Of a DNA stretch of 64,000 nucleotides, positions 42,763 to 51,589 are shown piece after piece. The position numbers and the translations under genes are program-made. Under the pieces are notes generated by a model that saw nothing but the letters and a program-made list of their open reading frames with translations, was not told the origin of the DNA and made no database searches. Source of the DNA: Methylobacterium gnaphalii (GTDB lineage: Bacteria; Pseudomonadota; Alphaproteobacteria; Rhizobiales; Beijerinckiaceae); the NCBI RefSeq assembly GCF_007992215.1, contig NZ_BJZV01000004.1, positions 1 through 64,000 of the forward strand, read 5' to 3'. Positions within the stretch are counted from its first letter, which is position 1, and each line of letters opens with the position of its first letter.

Positions 42763-44438
42763 GCCGGGCTCCCTGCTCTGACCGGCGCGGCGACCGGGCG
42801 CGGCGTCGCGGCAGCGGTCCGAACCGGCGCCGATCCGGCGCGGGTGTCGGCCAGGATCATCTCGGAGGCTTTTTCCGCGATCATCACCACCGGGGCGCTG
42901 GTATTGCCGGAGATCAGCGTCGGCATGATCGAGCAGTCGACGACCCGCAGGCCGCCGATGCCGTGGACGCGCAGGCGCGCGTCGGTCACCGCCATCGGGT
43001 CCGAGCCCATCTTGCAGGTGCCGGAGGGGTGGAAGATCGTGGCGCCCGAGGCGCGGGCGAAGTCGAGGAGCGCCTCGTCACCCTCGACCGCGCGGCCGGG
43101 CTTGACCTCCTCGGTGAGGAGCGCGCGCAGCGGCCCCGTCGCGGCGAGGCGTCGGGCGAACTTCATGCCCTCGACGGTGCAGCGGCGGTCGGTCTCGGTG
43201 GCGAGGTAGTTGGCCCGCATCACGGGCGCCTCGAACGGGTCGGCGTTGCGCAAGGTGACCGTCCCCCGCGATTCCGGCCGGAGCTGGCAGACCGAGAAGG
43301 TGCAGCCGGACCAGGGATGCGGTGCGCCGCCGGCCATGTCGGCCGAGAGCGTGGCGAAGTGGAACTGCACGTCCGGCGTGCCCAGCCCCGGCATCACCCG
43401 CGTGAACAGGCCGCCCTGGTTGATGCCCACGGCCAGCGGTCCGCTGCGGGTCAAGAGCCATTGCAGGCCGATCCGCGCCTTGCCGACGATGGAGCTGAGG
43501 TCGTCATTGGTGGTGATGGGCCTGGCCACCTTGTACATCAGCCGAATCTGCAGGTGGTCCTGCAGGTTCTCGCCGACGCCGGGCAGCTCTTTCGCCACCG
43601 CGATCCCGTGCCGCTGCAGCTCGGCGGCCGGGCCGATGCCGGACAACATGAGAAGCTGCGGGCTCTGCAGGGCGCCGGCGGCGAGGATGACCTCTCTCGC
43701 GGCACGCGCCTCGGTGATCCGGCCGTTCTGCCGATAGCGGATGCCGACGGCGCGGCCGTTTTCGAGGATCAGACCCGTGGCCTGCGCCTCCGTCTCGACG
43801 CGCAGGTTCGAGCGCCCTTCGGCCGGTCGCAGATAGGCAACGGCGGAGCTGCAGCGCCAGCCCTTGCGGGTGAAGAGCTGGTAGTAGCCGACACCCTCCT
43901 GGTCGCCGGCATTGAAATCGGTGGTGCGCTTGACGCCGAGCTCGCCTGCACCCGCGATGATGGCCTCGATCAGCTCGTGCTTGTGCTCGATATCCGAACA
44001 CCAGAGTGGCCCGTCAGCGCCATGGGCAGGCCCGGCCCCCCTCGTGTTGTGCTCGGACTTGATGAAGTACGGGAGAAGATCCTTCCACGACCAGCCGGCA
44101 TTCCCGAGCTCGGCCCAGTGGTCGTAATCCTCGGGCTGCCCGCGGACGTAGATGAGGCCGTTGATCGAAGACGAGCCGCCGAGGGTGCGGCCGCGCGGCC
44201 AATAGATTCGCCGATCCTTCATGGTCGGCTCAGGCTCGGTGAAGAACCCCCAGTTGAGGGTCTTGTGGAACATCGTCTTCCCGTAGCCGATGGGAAGATG
44301 GATCCAGGGCGAGCGGTCGCGCGGGCCTGCCTCCAGCATCAGCACGCGGTGCACGCCGTCTGCCGTCAGGCGGTTCGCCAGGACGCATCCCGCAGTTCCG
44401 CCGCCGACGATGATGAAGTCGAAGGGGGCGATCTCCAC
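42759..44438 (-). CDS. GMC-family oxidoreductase, likely isethionate dehydrogenase (IseJ-like)
   Basis: FAD enzyme of the choline dehydrogenase group, 559 residues. The head DFIIVGGGTAGCVLANRL binds FAD; GGSSSINGLIYVRG and the substrate-domain part follow; the C-terminal HPSGTCKMG... and DCSIMPTLISGNTSAPV hold the catalytic His and Asn. I favour GTG 44438 because GAGGAG lies nine bases before it; ATG 44471 adds eleven residues. In the isethionate pathway of Cupriavidus a related enzyme oxidises isethionate to sulfoacetaldehyde, which would feed Xsc. Choline or another alcohol remains possible. Confidence 0.86.
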   Translation of the reverse strand: MEIAPFDFIIVGGGTAGCVLANRLTADGVHRVLMLEAGPRDRSPWIHLPIGYGKTMFHKTLNWGFFTEPEPTMKDRRIYWPRGRTLGGSSSINGLIYVRGQPEDYDHWAELGNAGWSWKDLLPYFIKSEHNTRGAGPAHGADGPLWCSDIEHKHELIEAIIAGAGELGVKRTTDFNAGDQEGVGYYQLFTRKGWRCSSAVAYLRPAEGRSNLRVETEAQATGLILENGRAVGIRYRQNGRITEARAAREVILAAGALQSPQLLMLSGIGPAAELQRHGIAVAKELPGVGENLQDHLQIRLMYKVARPITTNDDLSSIVGKARIGLQWLLTRSGPLAVGINQGGLFTRVMPGLGTPDVQFHFATLSADMAGGAPHPWSGCTFSVCQLRPESRGTVTLRNADPFEAPVMRANYLATETDRRCTVEGMKFARRLAATGPLRALLTEEVKPGRAVEGDEALLDFARASGATIFHPSGTCKMGSDPMAVTDARLRVHGIGGLRVVDCSIMPTLISGNTSAPVVMIAEKASEMILADTRAGSAPVRTAAATPRPVAAPVRAGSPA

Positions 44439-44471
44439 CGACTGCGCCTCCTCGATGACATTTCCTCGCAA

Positions 44472-44772
44472 TCGTCCGTTTCGAGATCTCAGGTCTCGAA
44501 TTTCGAAACGATATGTTCGATTAAATGAGGAAAACGGCGAGGTGTCAATGTCGACGGGCAGGTCCGCCGATCATAGAGGGCCATTGCCGGCTTCCCAGGA
44601 GCCGGAGAGAGGCGGACGGTGATTCGGCAAAGGGGAGCAGGACCGCGTCAGCCGCTCGGAAGGGGTCGGCAGGCGTCAGGACACTCCGCCAAGCCCTCTG
44701 TCGCGTTCCGTGGCCGCTGCACCCGTCCGGACGTCGTCGCGCCAAGCCGGAGAGCGTCGCTCGAGACCGCCG
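44472..44772. promoter_or_regulatory. upstream region of the GMC-MHS operon
   Basis: No supported gene. Next to the GMC gene lies CGTTTCGA (44477-44484) facing TCGAAACG (44502-44509), with further GAGA/TCTC pairing between them: a possible operator. The rest shows nothing recognisable. Confidence 0.4.
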
Positions 44773-44988
44773 TCAGTTTCCCGGGAACGCGAACAGCCCG
44801 GTGGCCCGCTCGTACTTGGCCGTCTCGGTGATGTGCCACTTGATGCCAGCCACGACGCGGTGAAGCGAGAGGCCCTCGCGCGGAAGCTGGATCCCCGGCT
44901 GCTTCGCCTGCAAATGCGCCACGCTGGCGGCGAGGTAGAGAGCCGCAGCGAAGGGGAGGATCTGGCGAAGGCGCTCGGTCGGGGACAT
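44773..44988 (-). CDS. possible small membrane-associated protein
   Basis: A 71-residue frame with one hydrophobic helix near the start (LPFAAALYLAASVAHL) and a basic/aromatic rest. No clear ribosome site. It fills part of the gap between the sauR-like and GMC genes. Weakly supported. Confidence 0.38.
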   Translation of the reverse strand: MSPTERLRQILPFAAALYLAASVAHLQAKQPGIQLPREGLSLHRVVAGIKWHITETAKYERATGLFAFPGN

Positions 44989-45105
44989 GATTGGCAAGAC
45001 TGCTTGCTGCGATGCAAACAAACTAATCGAGCGGATATTGCATCGCAATAATCAGATTGCTGCCGGGACAGCATGGGAGCTTTGTCGTCTACGCCTGCCT
45101 GCTGC

Positions 45106-45969
45106 CTACCGCGGAAGATTCCCGACCTCGGCGATCATGTATTCCGCGAGATGCTCGGCGGCCGCCGCGATGCCGCTCGGCTTGCGCTGCAGCACGATCT
45201 CGAGATCGGGCATGTCGGGCAGCCCCTCGTTCCGGCCGAGGCGGCGCACCAGCGGCCCGACCGCGCAGAGGGGAAAGGCCGAGACGGCGAGCCCTGCATA
45301 GACCGCCGCCTGGAGCCCGGCGATGCTGTCGCTGACCGCGGCGATGGTCCAGGGCCGGCCGATCTGGCCGAGGGCGTCGAGGGCGTGCTGCCGGTAGACG
45401 CTTCCCGCCGGCAGCAGCGCCAACGGCAGGGCACCCTGCGGTGCGACCGGATAATCGCGCGCGGAGACCCAGACCAGCGGCTCCTGGCGGACGATGGTGC
45501 CGCTGCCGAATTCCGGCTGCCGGGTCATCAGGGCGATGTCGATCTCTTCCCGCTGGAGCGCCGCGTGGAGATTGACGCTGCGCGAGCAGCGCAGCTCGAT
45601 CTCGATCTGCGGGTAGGCGCGCGAGAAGCCGCTGAGCACGGCAGGGAGCAGGAAGGCCGCGTAGAGATCCGGCACGCCGAGCCGGACATGGCCGGCGACG
45701 TCCGGCGCGTCGAAGCGCTCGCGGATCTCGTCGTTCAGGCCGAGTAGGGTGCGGGCGTAGCCGAGCAGCATCTCCCCGTCCCGCGTCAGGGTGAGATGGC
45801 GGCGGTCCCCCCCGAACAGCGACTTGCCGAGCGCCTTTTCGAGCCGATGCATCTGGTGGGTGATGGCCGGCTGGGTGCGGCCAACCTGCTTGCCGGCCAG
45901 CGTTATACTGCCGGTTTCCACCACCGCGACGAAGGTTCTGAGCAGCGGAATCTCGAGATCCGGAATCAT
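45106..45969 (-). CDS. LysR-family regulator of the sulfoacetate genes (SauR-like)
   Basis: A 287-residue LysR protein: winged helix (LEIPLLRTFVAVVETGSITLAGKQVGRTQPAITHQMHRLE) and a substrate-binding domain (about 90-285). It is divergent from the transporter-SauS-ligase operon, the place a LysR regulator holds in the sau cluster of Cupriavidus, as I recall it. The ATG at 45969 fits the family opening (PDLEIPLLRTF). GATCA-N10-TGATC at 45973-45992 lies just before the start and could serve autoregulation. Confidence 0.9.
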   Translation of the reverse strand: MIPDLEIPLLRTFVAVVETGSITLAGKQVGRTQPAITHQMHRLEKALGKSLFGGDRRHLTLTRDGEMLLGYARTLLGLNDEIRERFDAPDVAGHVRLGVPDLYAAFLLPAVLSGFSRAYPQIEIELRCSRSVNLHAALQREEIDIALMTRQPEFGSGTIVRQEPLVWVSARDYPVAPQGALPLALLPAGSVYRQHALDALGQIGRPWTIAAVSDSIAGLQAAVYAGLAVSAFPLCAVGPLVRRLGRNEGLPDMPDLEIVLQRKPSGIAAAAEHLAEYMIAEVGNLPR

Positions 45970-46206
45970 ATCGATCAATTTTCTGAATGATCTCGATGAA
46001 GAGAATAAATTTCTCCGATGCAAACGCAATCGCTAGGGTGATTTTGAAGGGACGGCCAGCCACGATTCAGGGGCGATCAACGACCCCGGACGGGCCGCCG
46101 CTTCATAGGTGAGGAACGCTCAACGGATGTCGGGGACCCGTCCCGCCCTCGCGCGATGCTGCGCGACGGCCGGCCGCCTCTCTCCGAGATCAGTCAGGAG
46201 GGCAGA
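45970..46206. promoter_or_regulatory. divergent promoter region of the sauR-like and sauU-like genes
   Basis: 237 bases. GATCA-N10-TGATC at 45973-45992 is a LysR-like inverted repeat. A ribosome site CAGGAG lies before the transporter start. No other element was recognised. Confidence 0.45.
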
Positions 46207-47514
46207 ATGCTCAGGCTTGTCCGTTTCAAAGCCACTGATCGCGTCTTGCTGATCATCTGCCTGATGTACCTGGTCACCTATATCGACCGGGTGAACATCG
46301 GCACCGCCGCCCCCGCCATGCAGAAGGAGCTGGGGCTCACGAATTTCGAACTCGGCCTCGCCTTCTCGGCCTTCGCCTACCCCTATGCCTTCTTCCAGAT
46401 TGCCGGCGGCTGGCTCGGCGATCGCCTCGGACCGCGCAAGACGCTGCTGATCTGCGGCGCGATCTGGTCGGCAGCCACGGTGGCGATCGGCTTCGTCGAG
46501 GGCGCGATGTCCCTCATCGTCGCCCGCTTCATCCTCGGCATCGGCGAAGGCTCGGCCTTCCCCACCGCCACCCGCGCGCTGGCCAACTGGATGCCGGCGG
46601 ACAAGCGCGGCTTCGCCCAGGGCATCACCCACGCCGCCGCCCGCCTCGGCAACGCCCTGACGCCGCCGATCATCGCCTTGCTGATCGTAGCGCTCTCCTG
46701 GCGCGACAGCTTCTGGATCATCGGCGTGATCAGCTTCGCCTGGGTCGGCCTCTGGTTCTGGTATTTCCGGGACGACCCGCGCGCCCACAAGCACATCACC
46801 GAGGAAGAACTCTCCGTCCTTCCCAAGATGAAGATCGCCAGCGAGCGCAAGGCCGTGCCGTGGGGGCGCCTGCTCAAGCGGATGATGCCGGTGACGGCGA
46901 CCGACTTCTGCTACGGCTGGACGCTCTGGCTGTTCCTCAACTGGATCCCCTCCTATTTCCTCCACGAGTACCATCTCGACATCAAGAAATCGGCGATCTT
47001 CGCCTCGGGCGTCTTCTTCGCCGGCGTCGTCGGCGACACGGTCGGCGGCATGGTCAGCGACCACATCCTGCGCAGGACCGGCAGCGTCTCGAAGGCCCGC
47101 GTCAGCGTGATCGTGGTCGGCTTCCTCGGTGCCTTCGCCTTCATGCTGCCGGTACTGTTCGTGCACGACCTCGTCACCATCGCGCTCTGCCTGTCCGGTG
47201 CGTTCTTCTTCGCCGAGCTGATCGTCGCGCCGATCTGGGCCGTGCCGATGGACATCGCACCCCAGCATTCGGGCACGGCCTCCGGCTTCATGAATTTCGG
47301 CTTCGGCCTCGCCGGCATGATCTCGCCGGTGGTGTTCGGCGCTGTGATCGACGCGACAGGACGCTGGGACCTGCCCTTCATCGCCTCCCTCGGCCTGCTC
47401 CTCCTCGGTGCCGTGCTCGCCCTGTTCATGCGGCCCGACGACATGTTCGTCGACGATGTCGAGCCTGCGCGTCCGGCCGTGAACGCTTCGGTGGCGGTCA
47501 GGCCCAGCGCCTGA
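46207..47514 (+). CDS. ACS-family major facilitator, likely sulfoacetate uptake (SauU-like)
   Basis: A 435-residue, 12-helix anion:cation symporter: opening DRVLLIICLMYLVTYIDRVNIGTA, then GGWLGDRLGPRK, GEGSAFPTATRALANWMP and a late SGTASGFMNFGFGLAGM. The ATG at 46207 follows CAGGAG; a longer reading from 46156 is less likely. It starts the operon that goes on to SauS and the CoA ligase, and is divergent from a LysR gene. Substrate assignment is from context. Confidence 0.88.
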   Translation: MLRLVRFKATDRVLLIICLMYLVTYIDRVNIGTAAPAMQKELGLTNFELGLAFSAFAYPYAFFQIAGGWLGDRLGPRKTLLICGAIWSAATVAIGFVEGAMSLIVARFILGIGEGSAFPTATRALANWMPADKRGFAQGITHAAARLGNALTPPIIALLIVALSWRDSFWIIGVISFAWVGLWFWYFRDDPRAHKHITEEELSVLPKMKIASERKAVPWGRLLKRMMPVTATDFCYGWTLWLFLNWIPSYFLHEYHLDIKKSAIFASGVFFAGVVGDTVGGMVSDHILRRTGSVSKARVSVIVVGFLGAFAFMLPVLFVHDLVTIALCLSGAFFFAELIVAPIWAVPMDIAPQHSGTASGFMNFGFGLAGMISPVVFGAVIDATGRWDLPFIASLGLLLLGAVLALFMRPDDMFVDDVEPARPAVNASVAVRPSA

Positions 47515-47577
47515 CCGCAGACCTCCCAACTTCCCTCGCCTCATCCTTCTCGACAGCAGCGTAAGGAAAGCCGCCGC

Positions 47578-49047
47578 ATGTCCGTCGTCAGCCTCAAAGT
47601 CCCCGATCGGCAGGAGCCGGTCCCCGTCCCCCCGAGTGCGGTCGAGCCGGGTCCCGTCGACGCCGTGATGCTCAAGGCCCGAGCGGCCCAGCGCGCATTC
47701 GCCCATGTCGACCAGGAGACGGCCGACGCCGCCGTCCGGGCACTGGCCTGGGCGCTCTACCAGCCCGACCACGCCCGCGAGCTCGCCGAACTGGCGGTGG
47801 CGGATACCGGCCTCGGCAACGTCGCCGACAAGATCCGCAAGAAGCAGCGCAAGACCTTCGGGACGCTGCGCGATCTGCTGCGCTCACCCTCCGTCGGCGT
47901 GATCGAGCGCGACGAGGCCAAGGGGCTCGTCAAATACGCCAAGCCCATGGGCGTGATCGGCGCGGTGACGCCCTCGACCAATCCCGGCGCGACGCCGGTC
48001 AACAAGGCGATGATGGCCGTGAAGGGCCGCAACGCCATCGTCATCGCCCCGTCGCCGCTCGGCTACCGCACCACCGCGCGCATCGTCGACCTGATGCGCG
48101 AAGAACTCGCCAAGATCGGGCTGCCGCAGGACCTCGTGCAGATCCTGCCTTCCCCGGTGACCAAGGACTCCACCGAGGCCCTGATGAAGGCCTGCGACCT
48201 CGTCGTGGTGACAGGCTCGCAGGACAATGTCCGCCGCGCCTATTCGAGCGGGACGCCGGCCATCGGCGTCGGCGCCGGCAACGTGCCGGTGATCATCGAC
48301 GAGACCGCCGACCTCAACGCGGCCGCCGAGAAGATCCGCGAGTCGAAGATCTTCGACAACGCCACCTCGTGCTCGTCGGAGAACGCCGTCGTCATCGTCG
48401 ACGCGGTCTACGACAAGGCCATCGCTGCCCTGGAGCGGGCCGGTGCCTATCTCTGCACGCCGGAGGAGAAGCAGCGTGTCGTCGAGCGGCTCTGGGTCAA
48501 GGGCAAGCTCAGCCGCGACCTCATCGCCCGCGACGCCGATATCCTGGCCCGGGCCTTCGAGCTCCCGAAGGAGGCCGAGGGCAAGGCGTTCTTCCTCGTG
48601 GAAGAGACCGGCGTCGGGAAGGCCTATCCGCTCTCCGGCGAGAAGCTGGCCCTGGTCCTCACCGTCTACCGCGCCAGCGATTTCAAGGCCGCCAAGGCGC
48701 GGGTCGACGAGATCCTGAACCATCAGGGCAAGGGCCATTCCTGCGGCCTGCACACCACGAACATGGACCGGGCCCGCGAGCTCGCCGAGGATCTCGAGGT
48801 GGTGCGCGTGCTCGTGAACTTCGCCCACACTTTCGGCAATGGCGGCGGCTTCAATTCGGGGCTCGGCTTCACGCTCAGCATGGGCTGCGGCTCCTGGCAG
48901 AAGAACTCGATCTCCGAGAACCTGAGCTACCGGCACATGCTCAACATCACCCATCTCGTCACGCCGATCCCTGAGGACAAACCCACCGAGCTCGAACTGT
49001 TCGGCCCGCACTGGAAGCGGATCGGACACGAGGAGGCCGCACGATGA
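47578..49047 (+). CDS. sauS: sulfoacetaldehyde dehydrogenase (acylating), SauS-like
   Basis: Aldehyde-dehydrogenase-fold enzyme that would reduce sulfoacetyl-CoA to sulfoacetaldehyde. It is 489 residues. The catalytic Cys is at 265 (NATSCSSENAVV), the NAD site spans TPSTNPGATPVNKAM and VVTGSQDNVRRAYSSGTPAIGVGAGN, and the overall sequence lies in the CoA-acylating (EutE/PduP-like) class. The ATG follows GTAAGGAAAG. It lies 63 bases after the transporter and overlaps the ligase by four bases (ATGA). An acetaldehyde or malonate semialdehyde role is less likely in this setting. Confidence 0.9.
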   Translation: MSVVSLKVPDRQEPVPVPPSAVEPGPVDAVMLKARAAQRAFAHVDQETADAAVRALAWALYQPDHARELAELAVADTGLGNVADKIRKKQRKTFGTLRDLLRSPSVGVIERDEAKGLVKYAKPMGVIGAVTPSTNPGATPVNKAMMAVKGRNAIVIAPSPLGYRTTARIVDLMREELAKIGLPQDLVQILPSPVTKDSTEALMKACDLVVVTGSQDNVRRAYSSGTPAIGVGAGNVPVIIDETADLNAAAEKIRESKIFDNATSCSSENAVVIVDAVYDKAIAALERAGAYLCTPEEKQRVVERLWVKGKLSRDLIARDADILARAFELPKEAEGKAFFLVEETGVGKAYPLSGEKLALVLTVYRASDFKAAKARVDEILNHQGKGHSCGLHTTNMDRARELAEDLEVVRVLVNFAHTFGNGGGFNSGLGFTLSMGCGSWQKNSISENLSYRHMLNITHLVTPIPEDKPTELELFGPHWKRIGHEEAAR

Positions 49048-50186
49048 ACTTTCTCGAACACGTCGCGAAGGCGCGGGTGCTCGCGCCCGCCGGCATCCCG
49101 GTGCCGCGCTCGGTCCATTGTCGCACGGCCGAAGAGGCCGCGCTGGCCTTCGAGGAGCTCGGGCCCTGCATGGTCAAGGCTCAGGTACCCACCGGCAAGC
49201 GCGGCAAGGCCGGCGGCATCAAGCCGGCGAACTCGGCCGCCGAGGCCCGGAGCGTTGCCGAGCGCATCCTCTCCATGAGCATCGACGGCCATGCCGTCGG
49301 CTCGGTGCTGCTCGAGGAGCAGGCCCGGATCACCCGCGAGTTCTACGCGGCGATCCTGACCGACTTCGCCAGCCGGCGCCCGCTGGTGCTGTTCTCCACC
49401 GAGGGCGGCATGGATATCGAGGAGGTCGCCGCCACGCGTCCCGACGCGCTGCGCCGGCATCTCGTCGATATCGACAAGGGTTTCGACGAAGCTGCCGCGC
49501 TCGCGATGCTGTCGGGGCTCGACCTCGGCGGCACCGACGGGAAGGTCGCCGAGATTCTCGCGGCGCTCTACGCCACGAGCGGCAAGACGGATGCGGAGCT
49601 GATCGAGATCAACCCGCTCGCCGTCCTCGCCGACGGCCGGGTCGTGGCGCTGGACTGCAAGCTGACCCTGGACGATTCCGCGGGGTTCCGGCAGCCGGAG
49701 CTGTCACTTGAGGCGGCCGAGGAGCCGATGACCGATCTCGAACGCCAGGGCGCCGAGAACGGCCTGAAATTCATCCAGCTCGATGGCAATGTCGGCGTGC
49801 TCGCCAACGGCGCCGGGCTGACCATGACGACCATGGACGTCATCGCCCATTGCGGTGGCCGGCCGGCGAACTTCCTGGAGATCGGCGGCGAGGCCTACAC
49901 CAAGTCGGAAGCGGCGCTGAAGCTCGTCCTGTCCAATCCGGGCGTGAAGAGCCTCGTCGTCAATTTCTGCGGCGCCTTCGCCCGTACCGACGTGATGGCC
50001 GAGGGGGTCGTCACGGCCTGGAAGCGGTTGAACCCGAGCATTCCGGTCTTCTTCTCGATCCATGGGACCGGCGAGGACGAGGCCGTGCGCCTCGTGCGCG
50101 AAGGACTCGGCCAGGAGCCCTTCGACCTGATGGAGGATGCGGTCCAGGCCGCCGTGAACGCAGCAAGCGGAGAGGCCGCCCGATGA
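49044..50186 (+). CDS. acyl-CoA ligase (NDP-forming) beta subunit, probable sulfoacetate-CoA ligase
   Basis: A 380-residue SucC/MtkA-type subunit: ATP-grasp fold (CMVKAQVPTGKRGKAGGIKPANS near residue 42), then GGMDIEEVAATRPDAL and LIEINPLAVLADGRVVALDCKL, and a CoA-ligase domain (about 240-375) with GNVGVLANGAGLTMTTMD. It overlaps sauS and the alpha subunit (ATGA on both sides). In the sau pathway of Cupriavidus the activation step is catalysed by SauT, a different ligase type; here this pair is best placed to make sulfoacetyl-CoA. Its closest known kin are succinyl-CoA and malate-CoA ligases, so specificity needs proof. Confidence 0.88.
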   Translation: MNFLEHVAKARVLAPAGIPVPRSVHCRTAEEAALAFEELGPCMVKAQVPTGKRGKAGGIKPANSAAEARSVAERILSMSIDGHAVGSVLLEEQARITREFYAAILTDFASRRPLVLFSTEGGMDIEEVAATRPDALRRHLVDIDKGFDEAAALAMLSGLDLGGTDGKVAEILAALYATSGKTDAELIEINPLAVLADGRVVALDCKLTLDDSAGFRQPELSLEAAEEPMTDLERQGAENGLKFIQLDGNVGVLANGAGLTMTTMDVIAHCGGRPANFLEIGGEAYTKSEAALKLVLSNPGVKSLVVNFCGAFARTDVMAEGVVTAWKRLNPSIPVFFSIHGTGEDEAVRLVREGLGQEPFDLMEDAVQAAVNAASGEAAR

Positions 50187-51094
50187 TCATCTACCGCCAG
50201 TCCGCCCGCGTGCTCGTCCAGGGCATCACCGGCAAGCAGGGCACCTTCTGGACCGAGAAGATGATGGAGTGCGGCACGCAGGTCGTGGCCGGGGTCAATC
50301 CGAAGCGCGCCGGCGAGACCCATCTCGGTGTGCCGGTCTATGCCTCGGCCAAGGCCGCGATGGCGCAGACGCCCTTCGACGTCGCCGTGATGTTCATCCC
50401 GCCGGCCATGGCGCGCGACGCCGCCATCGACGCGATCGAGGCCGGCGCCAAGACCGTGGTGATCCTCACAGAGCACATCCCGGCCCGCGACGTGATGGCG
50501 ATCCACTACGCGGCGGCAACCCACCACACCCGCATCATCGGGCCGAATACGGCGGGCATCGTCACGCCGGGCGAGGGCTTTGTCGGCATCATGCCGGGGC
50601 ACAATGGAAACATCTTCCAGCCGGGCGAGGTCGGCGTGATCTCGCGCTCGGGCAGCCTCGGCACGCTGATCTGCCTCAACCTGACCCGGGCCGGCATCGG
50701 CCAGTCGGCCTTCCTCGGCATCGGCGGCGACCCGATGATCGGCACCACGACGCGGGATGCCCTCAAGGCGCTCGACGAGGATGCCCGCACCCGTGCCGTG
50801 GTGCTCGTCGGCGAGATCGGCGGGGCCATGGAAGAGGCGGCGGCGGAATATGCCTCCGGCATGTCGAAGCCGGTGGTGTCCTTCATCGCCGGCCGCGCCT
50901 CGCCGCCCGGCAAGAAGATGGGCCATGCCGGCGCGATCGTGTCCGGCACCATGGGCAGCTACGAGGGCAAGCGCCGGGCTCTCGAAGCTGCGGGCGTCGC
51001 CGTCGCCGACACGCCGTCCGAGATCCCCGGCCTGCTCGAAGCCGGTCTCGGCGGCAGCCTGACCCACTCGGCGGCGATCGCGCTCCGCGCCTGA
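50183..51094 (+). CDS. acyl-CoA ligase (NDP-forming) alpha subunit
   Basis: A 303-residue SucD/MtkB-type subunit: CoA-binding Rossmann head (ARVLVQGITGKQGTFWTEKMM), ISRSGSLGTLICLNL and the active-site phosphohistidine at 248 (KMGHAGAIVSG). It pairs with the preceding beta subunit to form the ligase. The ATG overlaps the beta-subunit stop. A strong hairpin 12 bases after the stop ends the operon. Confidence 0.9.
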   Translation: MIIYRQSARVLVQGITGKQGTFWTEKMMECGTQVVAGVNPKRAGETHLGVPVYASAKAAMAQTPFDVAVMFIPPAMARDAAIDAIEAGAKTVVILTEHIPARDVMAIHYAAATHHTRIIGPNTAGIVTPGEGFVGIMPGHNGNIFQPGEVGVISRSGSLGTLICLNLTRAGIGQSAFLGIGGDPMIGTTTRDALKALDEDARTRAVVLVGEIGGAMEEAAAEYASGMSKPVVSFIAGRASPPGKKMGHAGAIVSGTMGSYEGKRRALEAAGVAVADTPSEIPGLLEAGLGGSLTHSAAIALRA

Positions 51095-51106
51095 GCCGCC
51101 CAGAAC

Positions 51107-51142
51107 GAAAGCGCCGCGGGCCTGCCAGCCCGCAGCGCTTTC
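51107..51142. terminator. strong hairpin after the sulfoacetate operon
   Basis: GAAAGCGC-c-GCGGGC pairs with GCCCGC-a-GCGCTTTC over a six-base loop: fourteen pairs with a single mismatch. The AAA/TTT ends make it work as a terminator in both directions, for the ligase operon and the small gene at 51163. Confidence 0.8.
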
Positions 51143-51162
51143 GGATTCTCAGGAGTCGAGGC

Positions 51163-51393
51163 CTACGCGCCGACGACGGTCTTGAGGTGGCCGATCAGCG
51201 AGGCGACGCTGCCGAACTTCTCCGCGAAATCCGGATCGAAATAGGCGGCGCGCGCCGCAACGATGACCACGACCATCGCCCAGAACAAGCCGACGCCGGA
51301 GCGCAGCGCGATCCGCGAAGCGGTGCTGGAACGGGGCTGGTCGGCGTCGAGTGCCACCGGCTCACCGAAGGGGTCGAATTGGATCGGACGCAT
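51163..51393 (-). CDS. small single-helix membrane protein
   Basis: A 76-residue protein (MRPIQFDPFGEPVALDAD at the head), one helix (GLFWAMVVVIVAARAAY) and an acidic tail (FDPDFAEKFGSVASLIGHL). The head is rich in Pro/Phe. ATG 51393 is favoured over a GTG at 51402. It converges on the sulfoacetate operon; function unknown. Confidence 0.65.
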   Translation of the reverse strand: MRPIQFDPFGEPVALDADQPRSSTASRIALRSGVGLFWAMVVVIVAARAAYFDPDFAEKFGSVASLIGHLKTVVGA

Positions 51394-51589
51394 GGCGGCC
51401 ACGAAGGTTCGGGAACTGAACTGTAGGTCGTGGCAGCATAGCCCCGAAGCAATGGTGGCGTTTTCCGAATTTCACCTGTAGCGGGGAGAGTCCTTCTCCC
51501 CTCAAAATTCGGGAGAGAAGAATCCTCTCAACTAAGCCGCGGCGCCTTGAGGCCCTGGTGACGTTGCTGTGTCGGCAGCGCCGATACCG

